Origin: DATKFM01 sp963851215
GTDB taxonomy: Bacteria; Pseudomonadota; Alphaproteobacteria; Dongiales; Dongiaceae
DNA: 64,000 nt
Direction of reading: 5' to 3'
Assembly: GCA_963851215.1 (NCBI GenBank)
Contig: CAWKOG010000008.1
Coordinates: 124,001-188,000 of the forward strand
A model generated the notes under the pieces. The model searched no databases and was not told the origin of the DNA. It saw only the letters and a list, made by a program, of their open reading frames with translations. Below, one piece after another: positions 1-12,229 of the stretch. The number at the start of each line of letters is the position of its first letter. Within the stretch, counting starts at the first letter, position 1. A program made the position numbers and the translations under genes.

Positions 1-1665
1 TTCCACCTGATCGTCGACCGAACCGATGGTTGCCGTCGTCTCTTCCACCAGCGATGCGTTCTTCTGGGTCACGGTCTCCATCTGGTTCACCGTGTCCTCG
101 AGCTGGTTGACGTTCGCCGACTGCTCCTGGCTCGCCTGCGCGATCTCGGCGACGATGTTGGCGACGTTCTTGATCGAGATGACGATCTCGCCGAGCGTGG
201 TGCCCGCCTTGGTCACGAGATCGACGCCCTGTTTCACCTGCTGGCCGCTGACCGCGATCAGCCCCTTGATATCCTTCGACGCCTGCGCCGAGCGCTGCGC
301 CAGCGCGCGCACTTCCTGGGCGACGACCGTGAAGCCGCGGCCGGCATCGCCGGCCCGCGCCGCCTCGACCGCCGCGTTCAATGCCAGCAGGTTGGTCTGG
401 AAGGCGATCTCGTCGATCAGGCCGATGATATCGGAGATATGCCGCGACGAGTCCTCGATCTTGCCCATGGCCGCAGTTGCCGAGTTGGCCACGTCGCCGC
501 CGCCCTGGGCGGCGCGGTGGGCCGCGGCGGCGATCTCGCTGGCGAGAATGGCATTCTGCGAATTCTGCTTCACCGTCGCGCTCATCTCACGGATGGCGGC
601 GGAGAGTTCTTCCAGGCTGGAAACCTGTTCTTCCGTGCGCTGGGACAGATCCTGGGCGCCGACGGCAAGCTGCGCCGTGGCGGACTTGATGACCGTCATG
701 CCATCGGTGGTCTGCCCGATCACCTGGGCGAGCTGGTCGACCATGGCATTGGAATCGTCCTTCAGTTTCGCCAGGTCGCCGCGATAGGTGCCGGCGATGC
801 GCTTGGACAGGTCGCCCTTGGAAAGGCGGGACATCAGCTCCATGACTTCCGTCAGGGCGCCGCGCACCGTGCCGACAAGGCTGTTCAGGCTTTCGCCGAC
901 CTTGAGGATCATGCCGCTCTTGCCGGCGAGTTCGACACGGGCGGAGAAGTCGCCGGCAGCGGCCGCGTCGGCCAGCACGGCGATATCCTTGTGGGCGCGC
1001 TCCAGCGCCAGTTCCGCTTCCTTCTGCGAAGTGACGTTGCGGCACAGCGTGACGATGCCGCCCTCGGCGGTGCGCCGCTCGGTGATGCGCACCCAGCGCT
1101 TGTCGGGCAGGCGGAATTCGATCTCGCCGTCGCATTTCTGCCGGGCGCGTACGCGGCTTTCCAGCCACTCGGCCTCGCGGCCATTGGCGTCGGGGAACAG
1201 GCCCTCGTCGAGACCGGCTTTCAGAACCTCCCGATAGGTCCGCCCTTCGACGAACAGGTGCGCCTGATTGCTGAAGAACTGGCGGGCATTTTCGGTGCAG
1301 AGCACCAGCCGGTCGTCCTTGTCATAGAGGATGATGCCGTCGCCGAGAATGCGCAGGGCATCGACGATGCGCTCCTCGCGCCGTGCCGCGCGGTCGCTGA
1401 TATCGCCCAGGGCCTGGCGAAGATTGCTGCCGGCAAAAGATTTCCCGAAGGCCAGTGCGGCGCCCGCGATCGCCGCCGACAGCGCGAAGATATGGGAAAT
1501 ATAGGAAGTGCCCAGGCCCGCAAACCATTCCGGAACGAGGAGCGAGATAGCGGCCCCGGCGATGCCGAGGATCAGAATCCCACTCAAGGCCAGGAACACG
1601 AAACGGCCAGACCGCGCCACCGTGCTATTTGCTGACAAGTTTCTTACTTCCATATCGGAATTCAT
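1..1665 (-). CDS. Methyl-accepting chemotaxis protein, 3' end outside window
   Basis: The reading frame is open from an ATG at 1665 to the window edge (555 codons visible), so the C-terminus is missing. Two hydrophobic segments lie near residues 17-35 and 44-62 with a very short loop between them. They are followed by a PAS-like region (about 75-185), a HAMP-like linker and the cytoplasmic signalling domain with the hallmark EIAFQTNLLALNAAVEAARA (near residue 415). The absence of a periplasmic ligand domain and the presence of PAS suggest an internal (energy or redox) signal, which is inference. Product family is certain. The region upstream (1666-1948) holds its promoter and TTAA-containing inverted repeats. 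Confidence 0.93.
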   Translation of the reverse strand, partial: MNSDMEVRNLSANSTVARSGRFVFLALSGILILGIAGAAISLLVPEWFAGLGTSYISHIFALSAAIAGAALAFGKSFAGSNLRQALGDISDRAARREERIVDALRILGDGIILYDKDDRLVLCTENARQFFSNQAHLFVEGRTYREVLKAGLDEGLFPDANGREAEWLESRVRARQKCDGEIEFRLPDKRWVRITERRTAEGGIVTLCRNVTSQKEAELALERAHKDIAVLADAAAAGDFSARVELAGKSGMILKVGESLNSLVGTVRGALTEVMELMSRLSKGDLSKRIAGTYRGDLAKLKDDSNAMVDQLAQVIGQTTDGMTVIKSATAQLAVGAQDLSQRTEEQVSSLEELSAAIREMSATVKQNSQNAILASEIAAAAHRAAQGGGDVANSATAAMGKIEDSSRHISDIIGLIDEIAFQTNLLALNAAVEAARAGDAGRGFTVVAQEVRALAQRSAQASKDIKGLIAVSGQQVKQGVDLVTKAGTTLGEIVISIKNVANIVAEIAQASQEQSANVNQLEDTVNQMETVTQKNASLVEETTATIGSVDDQVE

Positions 1666-1841
1666 CTGCCGATTCACCGTCCGCCAACGAGGAACCTCAA
1701 TTCACCGTGGCAACAAGCGCGCAGATGCGTTGTCGGGAATTCAGTTGCAGCGAACTGGATTGGACCGCTTCAACTTTCGGTCAGACGGCAGGGCATCCGC
1801 GACGTTTGGCCAAGCATATTTCTATGCCGTGAATCCCAAGG

Positions 1842-1886
1842 AATGGTTAATCCATTTGGTGAATCTGGCGTAAAAACCCGGGTTTT
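1842..1886. promoter_or_regulatory. Palindromes upstream of chemotaxis gene
   Basis: Two symmetric elements lie in the 283-base gap between the chemotaxis gene and the dehydrogenase stop. One is AATGG-TTAAT-CCATT at 1842-1856. The other is a perfect 14-base palindrome, AAAACCCGGGTTTT, at 1873-1886. The first contains a TTAA core like a CtrA half-site and could be an operator. The second has no loop and so suits a dimeric protein better than a terminator. Function is inferred from symmetry and position only. Confidence 0.35.
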
Positions 1887-1948
1887 CCCTGTGAAATCAA
1901 CAATTACAGGAAATTGTATGACGGCGGAAAACCGGCCGGCAGACAGTA

Positions 1949-2845
1949 TTATCGTTTGCCCCCGTTGGCTTCTTCGATCGCATCGATGATGTGCGGCAGA
2001 TACTTGTCGCCAAAGCCCCTGGTATTGGCCATCTGGAAGGTCTGATGCACCGCTTCGGCGATGAAGCCGACCACCGGCGTCGCTTCGGCCATATGCGTGT
2101 AATACCGCAGATCCTTGGCGCAATTGGCCAACGCAAAGATCGCGTGGCTGTCGTCGCCGTCCAGGAAGTACTTGCTCAGGCGTTGGAACATCACGCTGTT
2201 GGCGCCGCCTGACATGACGATTTCCGAGAGCGCCTTGAGGTCGACGCCGGCCTTCTTGGCGGTGGCGATGCCCTCCGCGGCAGCGGCGGCGGCGGCCAGC
2301 GCAATGTAGTTGTTGATCAGCTTCAGCTTATGCCCGGCGCCGAGCGGCCCGGCATGGAAGATGGCGTTGGCGAAGGTCTCCAGCACCGGCTTCAGTTCTG
2401 CCAGCAGCGCCGCGTCGCTGCCCACCATGACGCCCAGTGTTCCGGCCTCGGCCTCCCGCGGTGTGCGGATCAGCGGAATGTCGGCGAAACGCGCGCCCGC
2501 TTCTATGACGGCGGCGGCGACCTTCATGGTGGAGGTGGGCTCGGCGGTGGTGGCATCGGCGACGATCATGCCCGAGCGCAGGCCCGCCAGCAGGCCGTCC
2601 TTCTTGAACACCAGTTCCTCCACCTGCGGCGAGCCGGTGACGCAGATGATGACGATATCGGATTGCTGCGCCAGTTCCTGCGGTGATTTCGCTTCGCGGG
2701 CGCCGCGGCCGATGAGGTCATCGATCGGCTGGCGGTTGCGATGGCCGAGGACGGTGAGAGGATAGCCCTTCTCGACGATGTTCTTGGCCATGCCGTGTCC
2801 CATGAGCCCGGCGCCGATGAATCCGATCCGCTGCTTATCAGCCAT
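1949..2845 (-). CDS. NAD(P)-dependent beta-hydroxyacid dehydrogenase (HIBADH/GarR family)
   Basis: 298 aa, the usual family length. The N-terminal Rossmann fold opens with GFIGAGLMGHGMAKNI (dinucleotide loop, residues 8-23). The substrate-binding signature is recognisable in the region ADIPLIRTPREAEAGTLGVM, and the catalytic-helix region GAGHKLKLINNYIALA (near 170) supplies the conserved lysine. Members reduce or oxidise small 3-hydroxy acids such as 3-hydroxyisobutyrate or tartronate semialdehyde; the exact substrate cannot be told. It is divergent from hrpB, with 170 bases between the starts, and has no obvious operon partner. Confidence 0.9.
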   Translation of the reverse strand: MADKQRIGFIGAGLMGHGMAKNIVEKGYPLTVLGHRNRQPIDDLIGRGAREAKSPQELAQQSDIVIICVTGSPQVEELVFKKDGLLAGLRSGMIVADATTAEPTSTMKVAAAVIEAGARFADIPLIRTPREAEAGTLGVMVGSDAALLAELKPVLETFANAIFHAGPLGAGHKLKLINNYIALAAAAAAAEGIATAKKAGVDLKALSEIVMSGGANSVMFQRLSKYFLDGDDSHAIFALANCAKDLRYYTHMAEATPVVGFIAEAVHQTFQMANTRGFGDKYLPHIIDAIEEANGGKR

Positions 2846-3015
2846 GTTTGCTTCCCCAGATTTTGTGAGAGGTCTTAACTCGTACCATTGTCGAACTCGG
2901 CCCGCCTGTCACGCGCTGATGCCGCCGGCGCCGCTGGCGCGCGCCGCGGGGATCGAGTAGGCAGATCAATTCGCGCCTAATCGTTTCGCGTTTCACAGCA
3001 GATTTCGCCACTCCC

Positions 3016-5505
<2,490 letters not shown>

Positions 5506-5651
5506 TCTGATATACTCCCGTAGTGGGTTGGAACGGTTCATGCGGCTGAAAACTTTACACTTTGTTCACCATAATTGCCGCAACATGAATCCGAGGGTGT
5601 CTGCCGATCGCTCGGCTCGCGATAGCGGCCGGGGGCAGTGAGGAGTTAACC

Positions 5652-6593
5652 ATGCCGTGGCGTTCAAGGGTGTGCGCAGGCAAAGAACTCGCCGTATCTT
5701 TCGCGGCGCTGCTTGCTGTTGGCGCTCTGATATACGGCGCCAATTCGATCGTCGATCTGGTACTCCCGGCGGCGAAAGCCGAGGACGGCACGGGCGCCGA
5801 CGCTCTCTGGCGCGTTCAGTCCACGGAAGGTGGTGCCATGGCCCGCCGGGCAGACGGCGGTGACGATTGGTACCCCGTGCGCGTCGGCCAGGCCCTGGAG
5901 CCCGGCAGTGAGATCCGAACCGACCCGTCGGCGCGCGTGGCGCTGGTGCGCGGCACGGAGACCCTCAACATAGACCCCAACAAGAGCGTCGAACTGCCGA
6001 GCCGTTCCCGGCCGCCGCGGACGCTGATTATCCAGTGGTTCGGTGAGGTCATCTACGACGTCGCCAAACGTCCCGCACCGAGTTTCGAGGTCGACACGCC
6101 CCATCTTGTGGCGGTGGTTAAGGGCACGAAATTTTCAGTGAAAGTCGACGATGCCGGCAGTGTCGTGAATGTCACCGAGGGGCTGGTGTCCGTTGCCGCC
6201 GAAGGCAACAGCGATAGCGAGGTCGATGTCGGGGCCGGCTCCAAGGCAACCGTGCTGACGGCGGCGCCCATGGATGTGGCCGTGGGGCCGACAGTCAGCA
6301 GCGACGGCACTGTGGCGGCCAATGGCGACAGCAGCGGCGATACAGCCACCGGCGGCGGGGGCGTTAGCGGCGGCGATGGAGATGGGGACGGCGATGGAAG
6401 TGGCGACGGCGACGGCGATGGCGATGGGGACGGCGATGGAGATGGAGACGGAGACGGCGATGGGGACGGCGACGGCGATGGCGATGGCGATGGCGATGGC
6501 GATGGCGACGGCGACGGCGACGGAGATGGCGATGGAGACGGCGATGGCGACGGGGGCGGGGACAGCGACGGCGGCGATGGCAACAGTCAGTAA
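5652..6593 (+). CDS. Secreted FecR-domain protein with Gly-Asp repeat tail (FecR-1)
   Basis: 313 aa. A Sec signal or N-terminal anchor (residues 9-32) is followed by a FecR-type domain (about 50-200) with the typical order: VGQALEPGSEIRTD, a strand-rich core, then DTPHLVAVVKGTKFSVKV and a C-terminal strand NVTEGLVSV. Residues 240-313 are almost pure alternating Gly-Asp, ending GGDSDGGDGNSQ, with no LPXTG or beta-barrel anchor. GAGGAG before the ATG supports this start. The ligand is unknown. Unlike classical FecR, it has no sigma factor or TonB receptor nearby, so a role in iron signalling is not supported. Confidence 0.8.
   Translation: MPWRSRVCAGKELAVSFAALLAVGALIYGANSIVDLVLPAAKAEDGTGADALWRVQSTEGGAMARRADGGDDWYPVRVGQALEPGSEIRTDPSARVALVRGTETLNIDPNKSVELPSRSRPPRTLIIQWFGEVIYDVAKRPAPSFEVDTPHLVAVVKGTKFSVKVDDAGSVVNVTEGLVSVAAEGNSDSEVDVGAGSKATVLTAAPMDVAVGPTVSSDGTVAANGDSSGDTATGGGGVSGGDGDGDGDGSGDGDGDGDGDGDGDGDGDGDGDGDGDGDGDGDGDGDGDGDGDGDGDGDGDGGGDSDGGDGNSQ
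6372..6560 (+). repeat. GGNGAY hexanucleotide tract encoding (Gly-Asp)n
   Basis: About 30 degenerate hexamers (GGCGAT, GGCGAC, GGAGAT, GGGGAC and others) encode the Gly-Asp tail of FecR-1. Third positions vary while the amino-acid pattern stays fixed, which argues for selection on the protein. The complementary strand reads as an artificial Ser-Pro ORF. Confidence 0.9.
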
Positions 6594-6904
6594 CACCGGC
6601 GGTGAATAAAATCTCAGCAGACCCCGCTTGGCGCGATAGCGCAGCGGACCGCACCACAGACCTTCATTCCTAAAGCGATTTTAGCCCGGAATTTTCGGTT
6701 CTCCGCCGCCGGAGGTCGGCGCGGAACCCTTCAGCCTGCCCTCTTGCTGCATGCTATGTCCTTGTTTGTAATAACTCTGTGACCCTAAAACCACAGCTAG
6801 GGGCAAAATTAACCATACCACTTGAAATATGTCCGGTTAACCTATTGAATCGGTTGGTGTCAGAAGGTCGTTAACGATCTGTTTACCAATCTTCGTTAGT
6901 TTTA
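6594..6904. promoter_or_regulatory. AT-rich intergenic region with three TTAAC sites
   Basis: These 311 bases hold no gene I can support. They are clearly richer in A+T than the flanks. They contain TTAACCAT (6809-6816), GGTTAACC (6835-6842) and CGTTAACG (6869-6876). These resemble CtrA half-sites or short palindromic operators just upstream of FecR-2. This is the likely promoter region of the following gene; the identity of the regulator is inference. Confidence 0.45.
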
Positions 6905-8494
6905 ATGATTGGTTTACTAGGTCCGCCGGCCCTGGCCGACGATAACAAAACTAGGGCTGTGGGTATGTTTGGGAAATGGTTCAATGAGGCCTCGGGCTTC
7001 ATGAAAGCAGCGACAGTCATCGACGACGTAATCACGGGATTTTCGCAGGCCATTCGGGCAGCGTGCACGCGCGCGTTCGCCTCCCGGATGCAGGCGGCGA
7101 TTATATTCCTCGCATTGTGTCTGCCGATACTCGGCACGGTGGCGCCGGCAGCGGCGCAAGACGCCGGGCCGTGGCATGCGATTGAAGTGCATGGCGTTGT
7201 CTATGTTCGTGCAGCCAACGGCACCATCGACGATTGGCGTCCCCTCGCATCCGATGAAATTCTCTACGAGGACAGCGATGTCCGGACCTGGAAAGACGGG
7301 ACGGCAACGCTCACCAATGGCCTCGACACCATCCGGCTGCAGCCGAACGCGCAAGTAACTCTGCGCTCGCCGGAGCGGCAAGGTCTGTGGATGGGCCTGC
7401 AGCAGAAGCTTGGCATCATCTTCTACAATGTCGGGAAATTCCCCGGCCGCCAGTTCTCGGTCGATGCGCCGAACCTTGCAGTGCTGGTCAAGGGCACGGA
7501 GTTCTTTGTCGATGTGACCGCGGCCGGCGACGCCGTCACCGTCGTTGGCGGCCTTGTAAAGGTCACGGCAAGAGAGAGCGGCAAGAACGCGACGCTCGGT
7601 GCCGGCCAATCGGCATCGGTGGCGACCGACAGCGGCGGCTCGCTCGAAGTCGGCGGGGTTGCTCCCGGCGGTCCCGTCCCAGGCGCACCCGCCAGCCCCG
7701 CAAGCGGCCAGGATCCGGTGGCGCTGTCACCTAGCAAGACCGGCGAGGACAACGGCGAGGACGGCGACGACGACGACGACGACGGCGGCGACGACGACGG
7801 CACCGGCAGCGGTGGAAGTGGCGATGGCGATGGCGACGGCGATGGCGACGGCGATGGCGATGGCGATGGCGACGGCGACGGCGATGGCGACGGCGATGGC
7901 GACGGCGATGGCGATGGCGATGGTGACGGCGACGGGGACGGCGATGGGGACGGCGATGGGATGGCGATGGGGACGGAGATGGCGACGGCGATGGGGACGG
8001 CGACGGAGATGGGGACGGAGATGGAGACGGCGACGGAGATGGCGATGGTGACGGGGACGGCGATGGCGATGGGGACGGCGATGGCGACGGAGATGGCGAC
8101 GGCGACGGAGATGGCGACGGCGACGGAGACGGCGATGGCGACGGGGACGGAGATGGCGACGGCGATGGCGACGGCGATGGCGATGGCGACGGAGATGGCG
8201 ACGGGGATGGAGATGGCGACGGGGATGGCGACGGCGACGGAGATGGCGACGGCGACGGGGACGGAGATGGCGACGGACGACGACGACGACGACGATGACG
8301 ACGACGACGATGATGACGATACCTGCCCGAAGCCGGGTTCGAGCGGTGGCACGGCTGGCTCTGGCAGCGTAGGCACTGGAGACAGCCAAAGCGAAGGCAG
8401 CCATCACGGGCGCCATGGCCGCCACGGCCACAGTGGAACCAACAGCGCCGAGGCGACGATGGTCTTGCCGGCCTCAGAAAGCGGTGTCGGATAG
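6905..8494 (+). CDS. Secreted FecR-domain protein with long Gly-Asp and poly-Asp tail (FecR-2)
   Basis: 529 aa. A hydrophobic signal at about 60-82 ends at APAAAQ; the FecR domain spans roughly 90-225, with the core signature SVDAPNLAVLVKGTEFFVDV. The tail is Gly-Asp up to residue ~351. From about 352 to 456 the same hexamer DNA is read one base out of phase and gives Met-Ala-Thr-Gly-rich sequence. The frame then returns to a run of 15 Asp and a His/Ser/Gly-rich C-terminus with one Cys. Two opposite indels (near 7957-7962 and 8273-8277) explain this. The start is uncertain: ATGs at 6965 and 7088 are alternatives, and no clear Shine-Dalgarno precedes 6905. Confidence 0.72.
   Translation: MIGLLGPPALADDNKTRAVGMFGKWFNEASGFMKAATVIDDVITGFSQAIRAACTRAFASRMQAAIIFLALCLPILGTVAPAAAQDAGPWHAIEVHGVVYVRAANGTIDDWRPLASDEILYEDSDVRTWKDGTATLTNGLDTIRLQPNAQVTLRSPERQGLWMGLQQKLGIIFYNVGKFPGRQFSVDAPNLAVLVKGTEFFVDVTAAGDAVTVVGGLVKVTARESGKNATLGAGQSASVATDSGGSLEVGGVAPGGPVPGAPASPASGQDPVALSPSKTGEDNGEDGDDDDDDGGDDDGTGSGGSGDGDGDGDGDGDGDGDGDGDGDGDGDGDGDGDGDGDGDGDGDGDGDGMAMGTEMATAMGTATEMGTEMETATEMAMVTGTAMAMGTAMATEMATATEMATATETAMATGTEMATAMATAMAMATEMATGMEMATGMATATEMATATGTEMATDDDDDDDDDDDDDDDTCPKPGSSGGTAGSGSVGTGDSQSEGSHHGRHGRHGHSGTNSAEATMVLPASESGVG
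7820..8320 (+). repeat. Long GGNGAY tract plus GAY run encoding Gly-Asp and poly-Asp
   Basis: About 75 hexamers of the same kind as in FecR-1, then a GAC/GAT triplet run. Spacing is perfectly six bases except near 7957-7962, where one base appears to be missing, and at 8273-8277, where one extra base precedes the triplet run. Slippage during replication or an assembly error could cause either. Confidence 0.88.
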
Positions 8495-8532
8495 ATCGAC
8501 AGATTGCTGCCGCGATTGGGCGACTAAGCACG

Positions 8533-8570
8533 GGCTGCCGTCCCTGGGACGGTAGCCGTTAACGTTTTCT
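8533..8570 (+). terminator. Hairpin after FecR-2
   Basis: GGCTGCCGTCC (8533-8543) pairs with GGACGGTAGCC (8547-8557) with one mismatch. A T-rich stretch, GTTTTCTT, follows six bases later. The spacing is longer than ideal, so termination is likely but may be partial. Confidence 0.5.
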
Positions 8571-8712
8571 TAGGGCTAAATCGCGCGGGCGCCGCTGGCG
8601 CCCATTCTTGTCACAGAAAAGCCAGGGATCGCACTGCCCAATATTAGGCCCTTGGTAATGAATTGATGAGATTTATTAAGCTCTTGAGGAAGGGCCGCGA
8701 CGACGGGACCAG

Positions 8713-11359
8713 ATGAAGCTTCTGACCAAAAACGTGCTGGTCTTTGCCGCGGTCTCGGCGATGTATTTGGGCGGCCTGCTCAATTTCGCCGAGCGCCACC
8801 TCATCGATCTTCGCTATCGGCTGCTGCAGCGTGACGCCACCGGCGAGATCGTCGTCATCAAGATCGATCCTGTCAGTCTGGCGGAGCAGGGCGTGTGGCC
8901 TTGGCCGCGCTCGCGCCATGCCGATTTGCTCGATCGGTTGTTCGAAGCAGGCGCCCGGGAAGTCGCTCTCGATATCGATTTCAGCTCGCGCCAGAACCCG
9001 AGCGAAGATGCGCGCTTCGCGGCGGCACTGAACAAATATGGCGACCGGGTCATCCTGCCGGTGTTCAAGCAGGAAGACCGGCATTCGTCCGGCAGCGCCA
9101 TCAGCTACACCAGGCCCATACCGGAGTTTCTGACGTCAGTGCGAACGGCGTCGCTCAACGTGCGGCCGGATCCCGACGGCACGATCCGAATGATGCAGGT
9201 GGCCGACAGCTGGCCGGATGATTTCGTGCCGACCTTGGCGACCATGCTGTCGGGTACGTCTCGTGGCGCGACCGACAGCTACAACATCGATTTCGGCATC
9301 CGCGCGCAGTCCATTCCCCAGCTGTCTTACGCCGATATCCTGCGGGGCAATTTCGACCGGTCGCGGATCGCCGGCAAGAAAGTGATCGTCGGCGCCACCG
9401 CGTCCGAGCTTGGCGACAGCAAACCCGTGCCCGTCCGGCAGGACATGCCGGGGCCGCTGATCCAGGCGATTGCCGCTGAATCGCTGCTGCAGCAGCGCGA
9501 TCTCGCCAGTTCGCCCGGCGCCGTCGTCCTCCTGGGCATCGCCTTCATCGTCTTGATCGGCGGCGCCCGTTTCCGCGCCTGGAACTGGCGTTTCGGTCTT
9601 GCGGTCACGGTTGCGGCGACGTTCGCGATACTGGGTATCGCGTTGCTCGTTCAGGCCTATCTTCCCGTTATTTTGTACGTCACGCCGCTCATCGTCGCGG
9701 TCGGCTTTACATTTATCATCGGACTGACCGGGCGCATCGAGGATCAGAGCGTACGGCTGCTGGCGCAAGGGCTGGCGCTGAAGCATCAGGATGCCTTCAT
9801 GCGCCGGGTCGTGAACAACACCTTCGATGGCCTGCTGACCATCGATGGCATGGGTTCGATCCGCTCGTTCAATCCGGCGGCGCAGCGCATATTCGGCATC
9901 GGCGCCGACGAAATGCTCGGCCAGAACTTCGCCACCATGCTGACGGGGACGGCCGGCTTCGGCGAGGGTTCCGGAGCGGCGACGTCGCTGCTTGGCGCGG
10001 TCGCGCGCAGCGGCACCTCGCGGGGCATCATGGGACGCCGGCGCGACGGCAGCGCCTTCCCGATGGATCTGGCCGTGACCGAAATGCAGGAAAGCGGCAC
10101 ATCCGTCTACATCGCGCTGGTGCGCGATATCTCGGCCCGCGCCGCCGCGGAAACCATGGCGGCCGAGGCCCAGCAGCGGCTGGTCGACGCGCTGGAGAGC
10201 ATCAACGAAGCGTTCGTGCTCTGCGATACGCAAGACCGCATCGTTCTGTTCAACGAGAAATTCCGCGAGCTGCATGGCCCGGTGGGCAATGTGATCGCCA
10301 TCGGCAGCAGGTTCGACGATATCGTGCGCGGAGTTGCGGCCCAGGGCCTGGTGCCCGAAGCCAGTGGCCGGATCCAGGAATGGATCAGGGAACGCATGGC
10401 GCGCCACCGGGATCCCCAGGGTTCGTTCGAGATGGAGATGACCGACGGCCATTGGTACCGCATCAGCGAGCGGCGCACGATGGCCGGCGGTGTCGTCGGC
10501 ACGATGATCGATATCACCGAAGAGAAGCGGCGCGAGCAGGAACTGCGCCGCGCCCGCGATGCCGCAGAGATCGCCAACCGCAGCAAGAGCGAGTTCCTGG
10601 CCAATATGAGCCATGAGCTGCGCACGCCGCTCAACGCCATCATCGGCTTCTCCGAGTTGATGAAGAACGAGGTGCTCGGCCCGATCGGCGTGCCGTCCTA
10701 TAACGGCTATGTCCGCGATATCCATGAGAGCGCCCAACATCTGCTCGGCATCATCAACGACATCCTGGACCTCAGCCGCGTCGAAGCCGGCAAACTGAAG
10801 CTCTTCGAATCCACCATGAATATCGTCGCCGTGGTGCAGGGCGTCGTGCGCCTGATCCAGGAGCGCGCCACCGACGCAGGGGTCAAGATCGCCGTCGAAC
10901 TCGGCGGCCGATATGCCGGCGCTATGGGCGGACGAGCGTCTGGTCAAGCAGATGCTGATCAATCTGCTGGCGAACGCCGTCAAGTTCACGCCGCGGGGCG
11001 GGCAGGTCAATGTGCGCGTGCAGCAGGACGCTGCCGGCGCGATCGCCCTCATGATCACCGACACCGGCATCGGCATCTCCGAAACCGACATGGCCAAGGT
11101 CATGGAACCGTTCGGCCAGGCCGACGGCTCCCTGCGCCGCCGCTATGACGGCACCGGGCTGGGATTGCCGCTGGTGCGCTCGTTTGTCGAACTGCATGGC
11201 GCGACTTTCGACCTGGACAGCCGCGTCGGCGCCGGCACGACGGCCATCGTGCGTTTCCCGGTCGAGCGTACGCTCAAGAGCGCTGCACCGCTGTCGGCGG
11301 CCAGCAGCGGCCCGGGCGAGGCCCCGCCAAGCAACGTCACCAATCTGCGCAGCGCATAG
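8713..11359 (+). CDS. CHASE2-PAS sensor histidine kinase (one frameshift)
   Basis: About 881 aa once one extra base near 10905 (in GGCGGCC) is removed. An N-terminal TM segment (6-24), an extracytoplasmic CHASE2 domain (~30-265), three TM helices (~270-340), two PAS domains (~355-470, 480-605), a HisKA domain with the phospho-accepting His in SHELRTPLNAI (near 633), and an HATPase domain (N box LINLLANAVKF, G boxes DTGIGI and GTGLGLPL) follow in that order. CHASE2 proteins are often encoded next to FecR-domain proteins, as here. No response regulator is encoded in the window. It probably senses an envelope or extracellular state; the ligand is unknown. Confidence 0.88.
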
Positions 11360-11444
11360 CAAGCGCTGGATCGCCGCCGCGTTGTCAGCGGCACTCTCGA
11401 TCTGCACAAACGGGATGGGCCGCGATCGCGAAGCGCCGCGGCGA

Positions 11445-12027
11445 CTAGCGGCGCTTGTCCAGCAGGATCTGGTTTTCGCTATCGACGAATGTGACGTTGT
11501 ATTTCCTGAGCACGCTCATCCCCAGCAACGCCGTGCCGCCGAGGGAGGCATCGTCCACGAACAGCACGCTGACGCGGCGCAGGACTTCGTTGCGGTCCGG
11601 GCCACCGAGTTCGATGCTGTTCAACGTGCCACGCCAGGCGGAAATGACTCCGTTGGCGGTCTGGACCAAGGTTTCATCGAGCCGATCCAGCTCGAAGCCC
11701 AGGCTTCTGGTCATCGATGAGCGGCAGGATTATTTCCGTGGCGCCGGTATCGACCAGCAGCGACTTCATGACGGTCTTGCCGTTCGGTCCTTCGAGCGAA
11801 ACGCGCATGACATGGTGACCGAAGCTGCGCGTGGTCTTGATCACCAGCGGCCATGTCGGCTCCGCCGGCGCTGCGACGGCGAAATTCGCTTCGGGCTGGT
11901 CCGGCGTCGCCAGGACCCAGCCGAGGCCCACCGCGACAAACACAGCGGCAACCGTACCCATGACCGTCGGTAGGGTGGAAATATGCGCCTCCGTCAATTG
12001 CCGGGTTGCCGGTCTCGTTTCAACCAT
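11445..12027 (-). CDS. Membrane-anchored retropepsin-like aspartic protease (one frameshift)
   Basis: About 193 aa after removing one extra base near 11700. An N-terminal TM segment (residues 21-40) precedes a single aspartic protease domain with the active-site triad DTGA preceded by the hydrophobic strand KSLLV. The C-terminal part contains LGGTALLGMSVLRKYNV, typical of the clan AA proteases annotated as TIGR02281. One catalytic Asp per chain implies a homodimer. It lies opposite to and tail-to-tail with the CHASE2 kinase, between the FecR genes. A role in cleaving the neighbouring secreted proteins is a hypothesis. Confidence 0.82.
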
Positions 12028-12161
12028 CCTACGGCGGCCGCAGTTAAATGACCCTGAATGGAGGGCCGCGAAATGTCCGTCTCGGTTCTGCTGGCGTTAA
12101 GGAGGTCTTAAGACTTCTCCGCCATGATGCTCGGACTGACTTCCTCCAATCATCGACCTAA

Positions 12162-12190
12162 GCCGCGCCCTCGGGCGCGGCATTTTTTTT
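12162..12190 (+). terminator. Strong rho-independent terminator 1
   Basis: GCCGCGCCC (12162-12170), a two-base loop, GGGCGCGGC (12173-12181), then eight T residues. No plus-strand gene ends just before it: the nearest coding region, the protease, is read from the other strand and starts at 12027. It therefore probably ends a short untranslated transcript of about 100-150 bases that includes GTCTTAAGAC and CTTCCTCC segments. Confidence 0.8.
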
Positions 12191-12229
12191 GCCCGCGCGG
12201 CCGGCGAAAAACCGCCCACAACTATCTGA

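Noticed and set aside
6053..8531. Long minus-strand Ser-Pro repeat reading frames opposite the Gly-Asp tails
   Set aside because: They are the mirror image of the GGNGAY tract; no ribosome site, no conserved start and a FecR domain on the plus strand explains the DNA.
9136..11103. 655-codon minus-strand frame opposite the CHASE2 kinase
   Set aside because: High-GC antisense frame; amino-acid composition is Arg/His/Asp-rich and the plus-strand kinase has complete domains.
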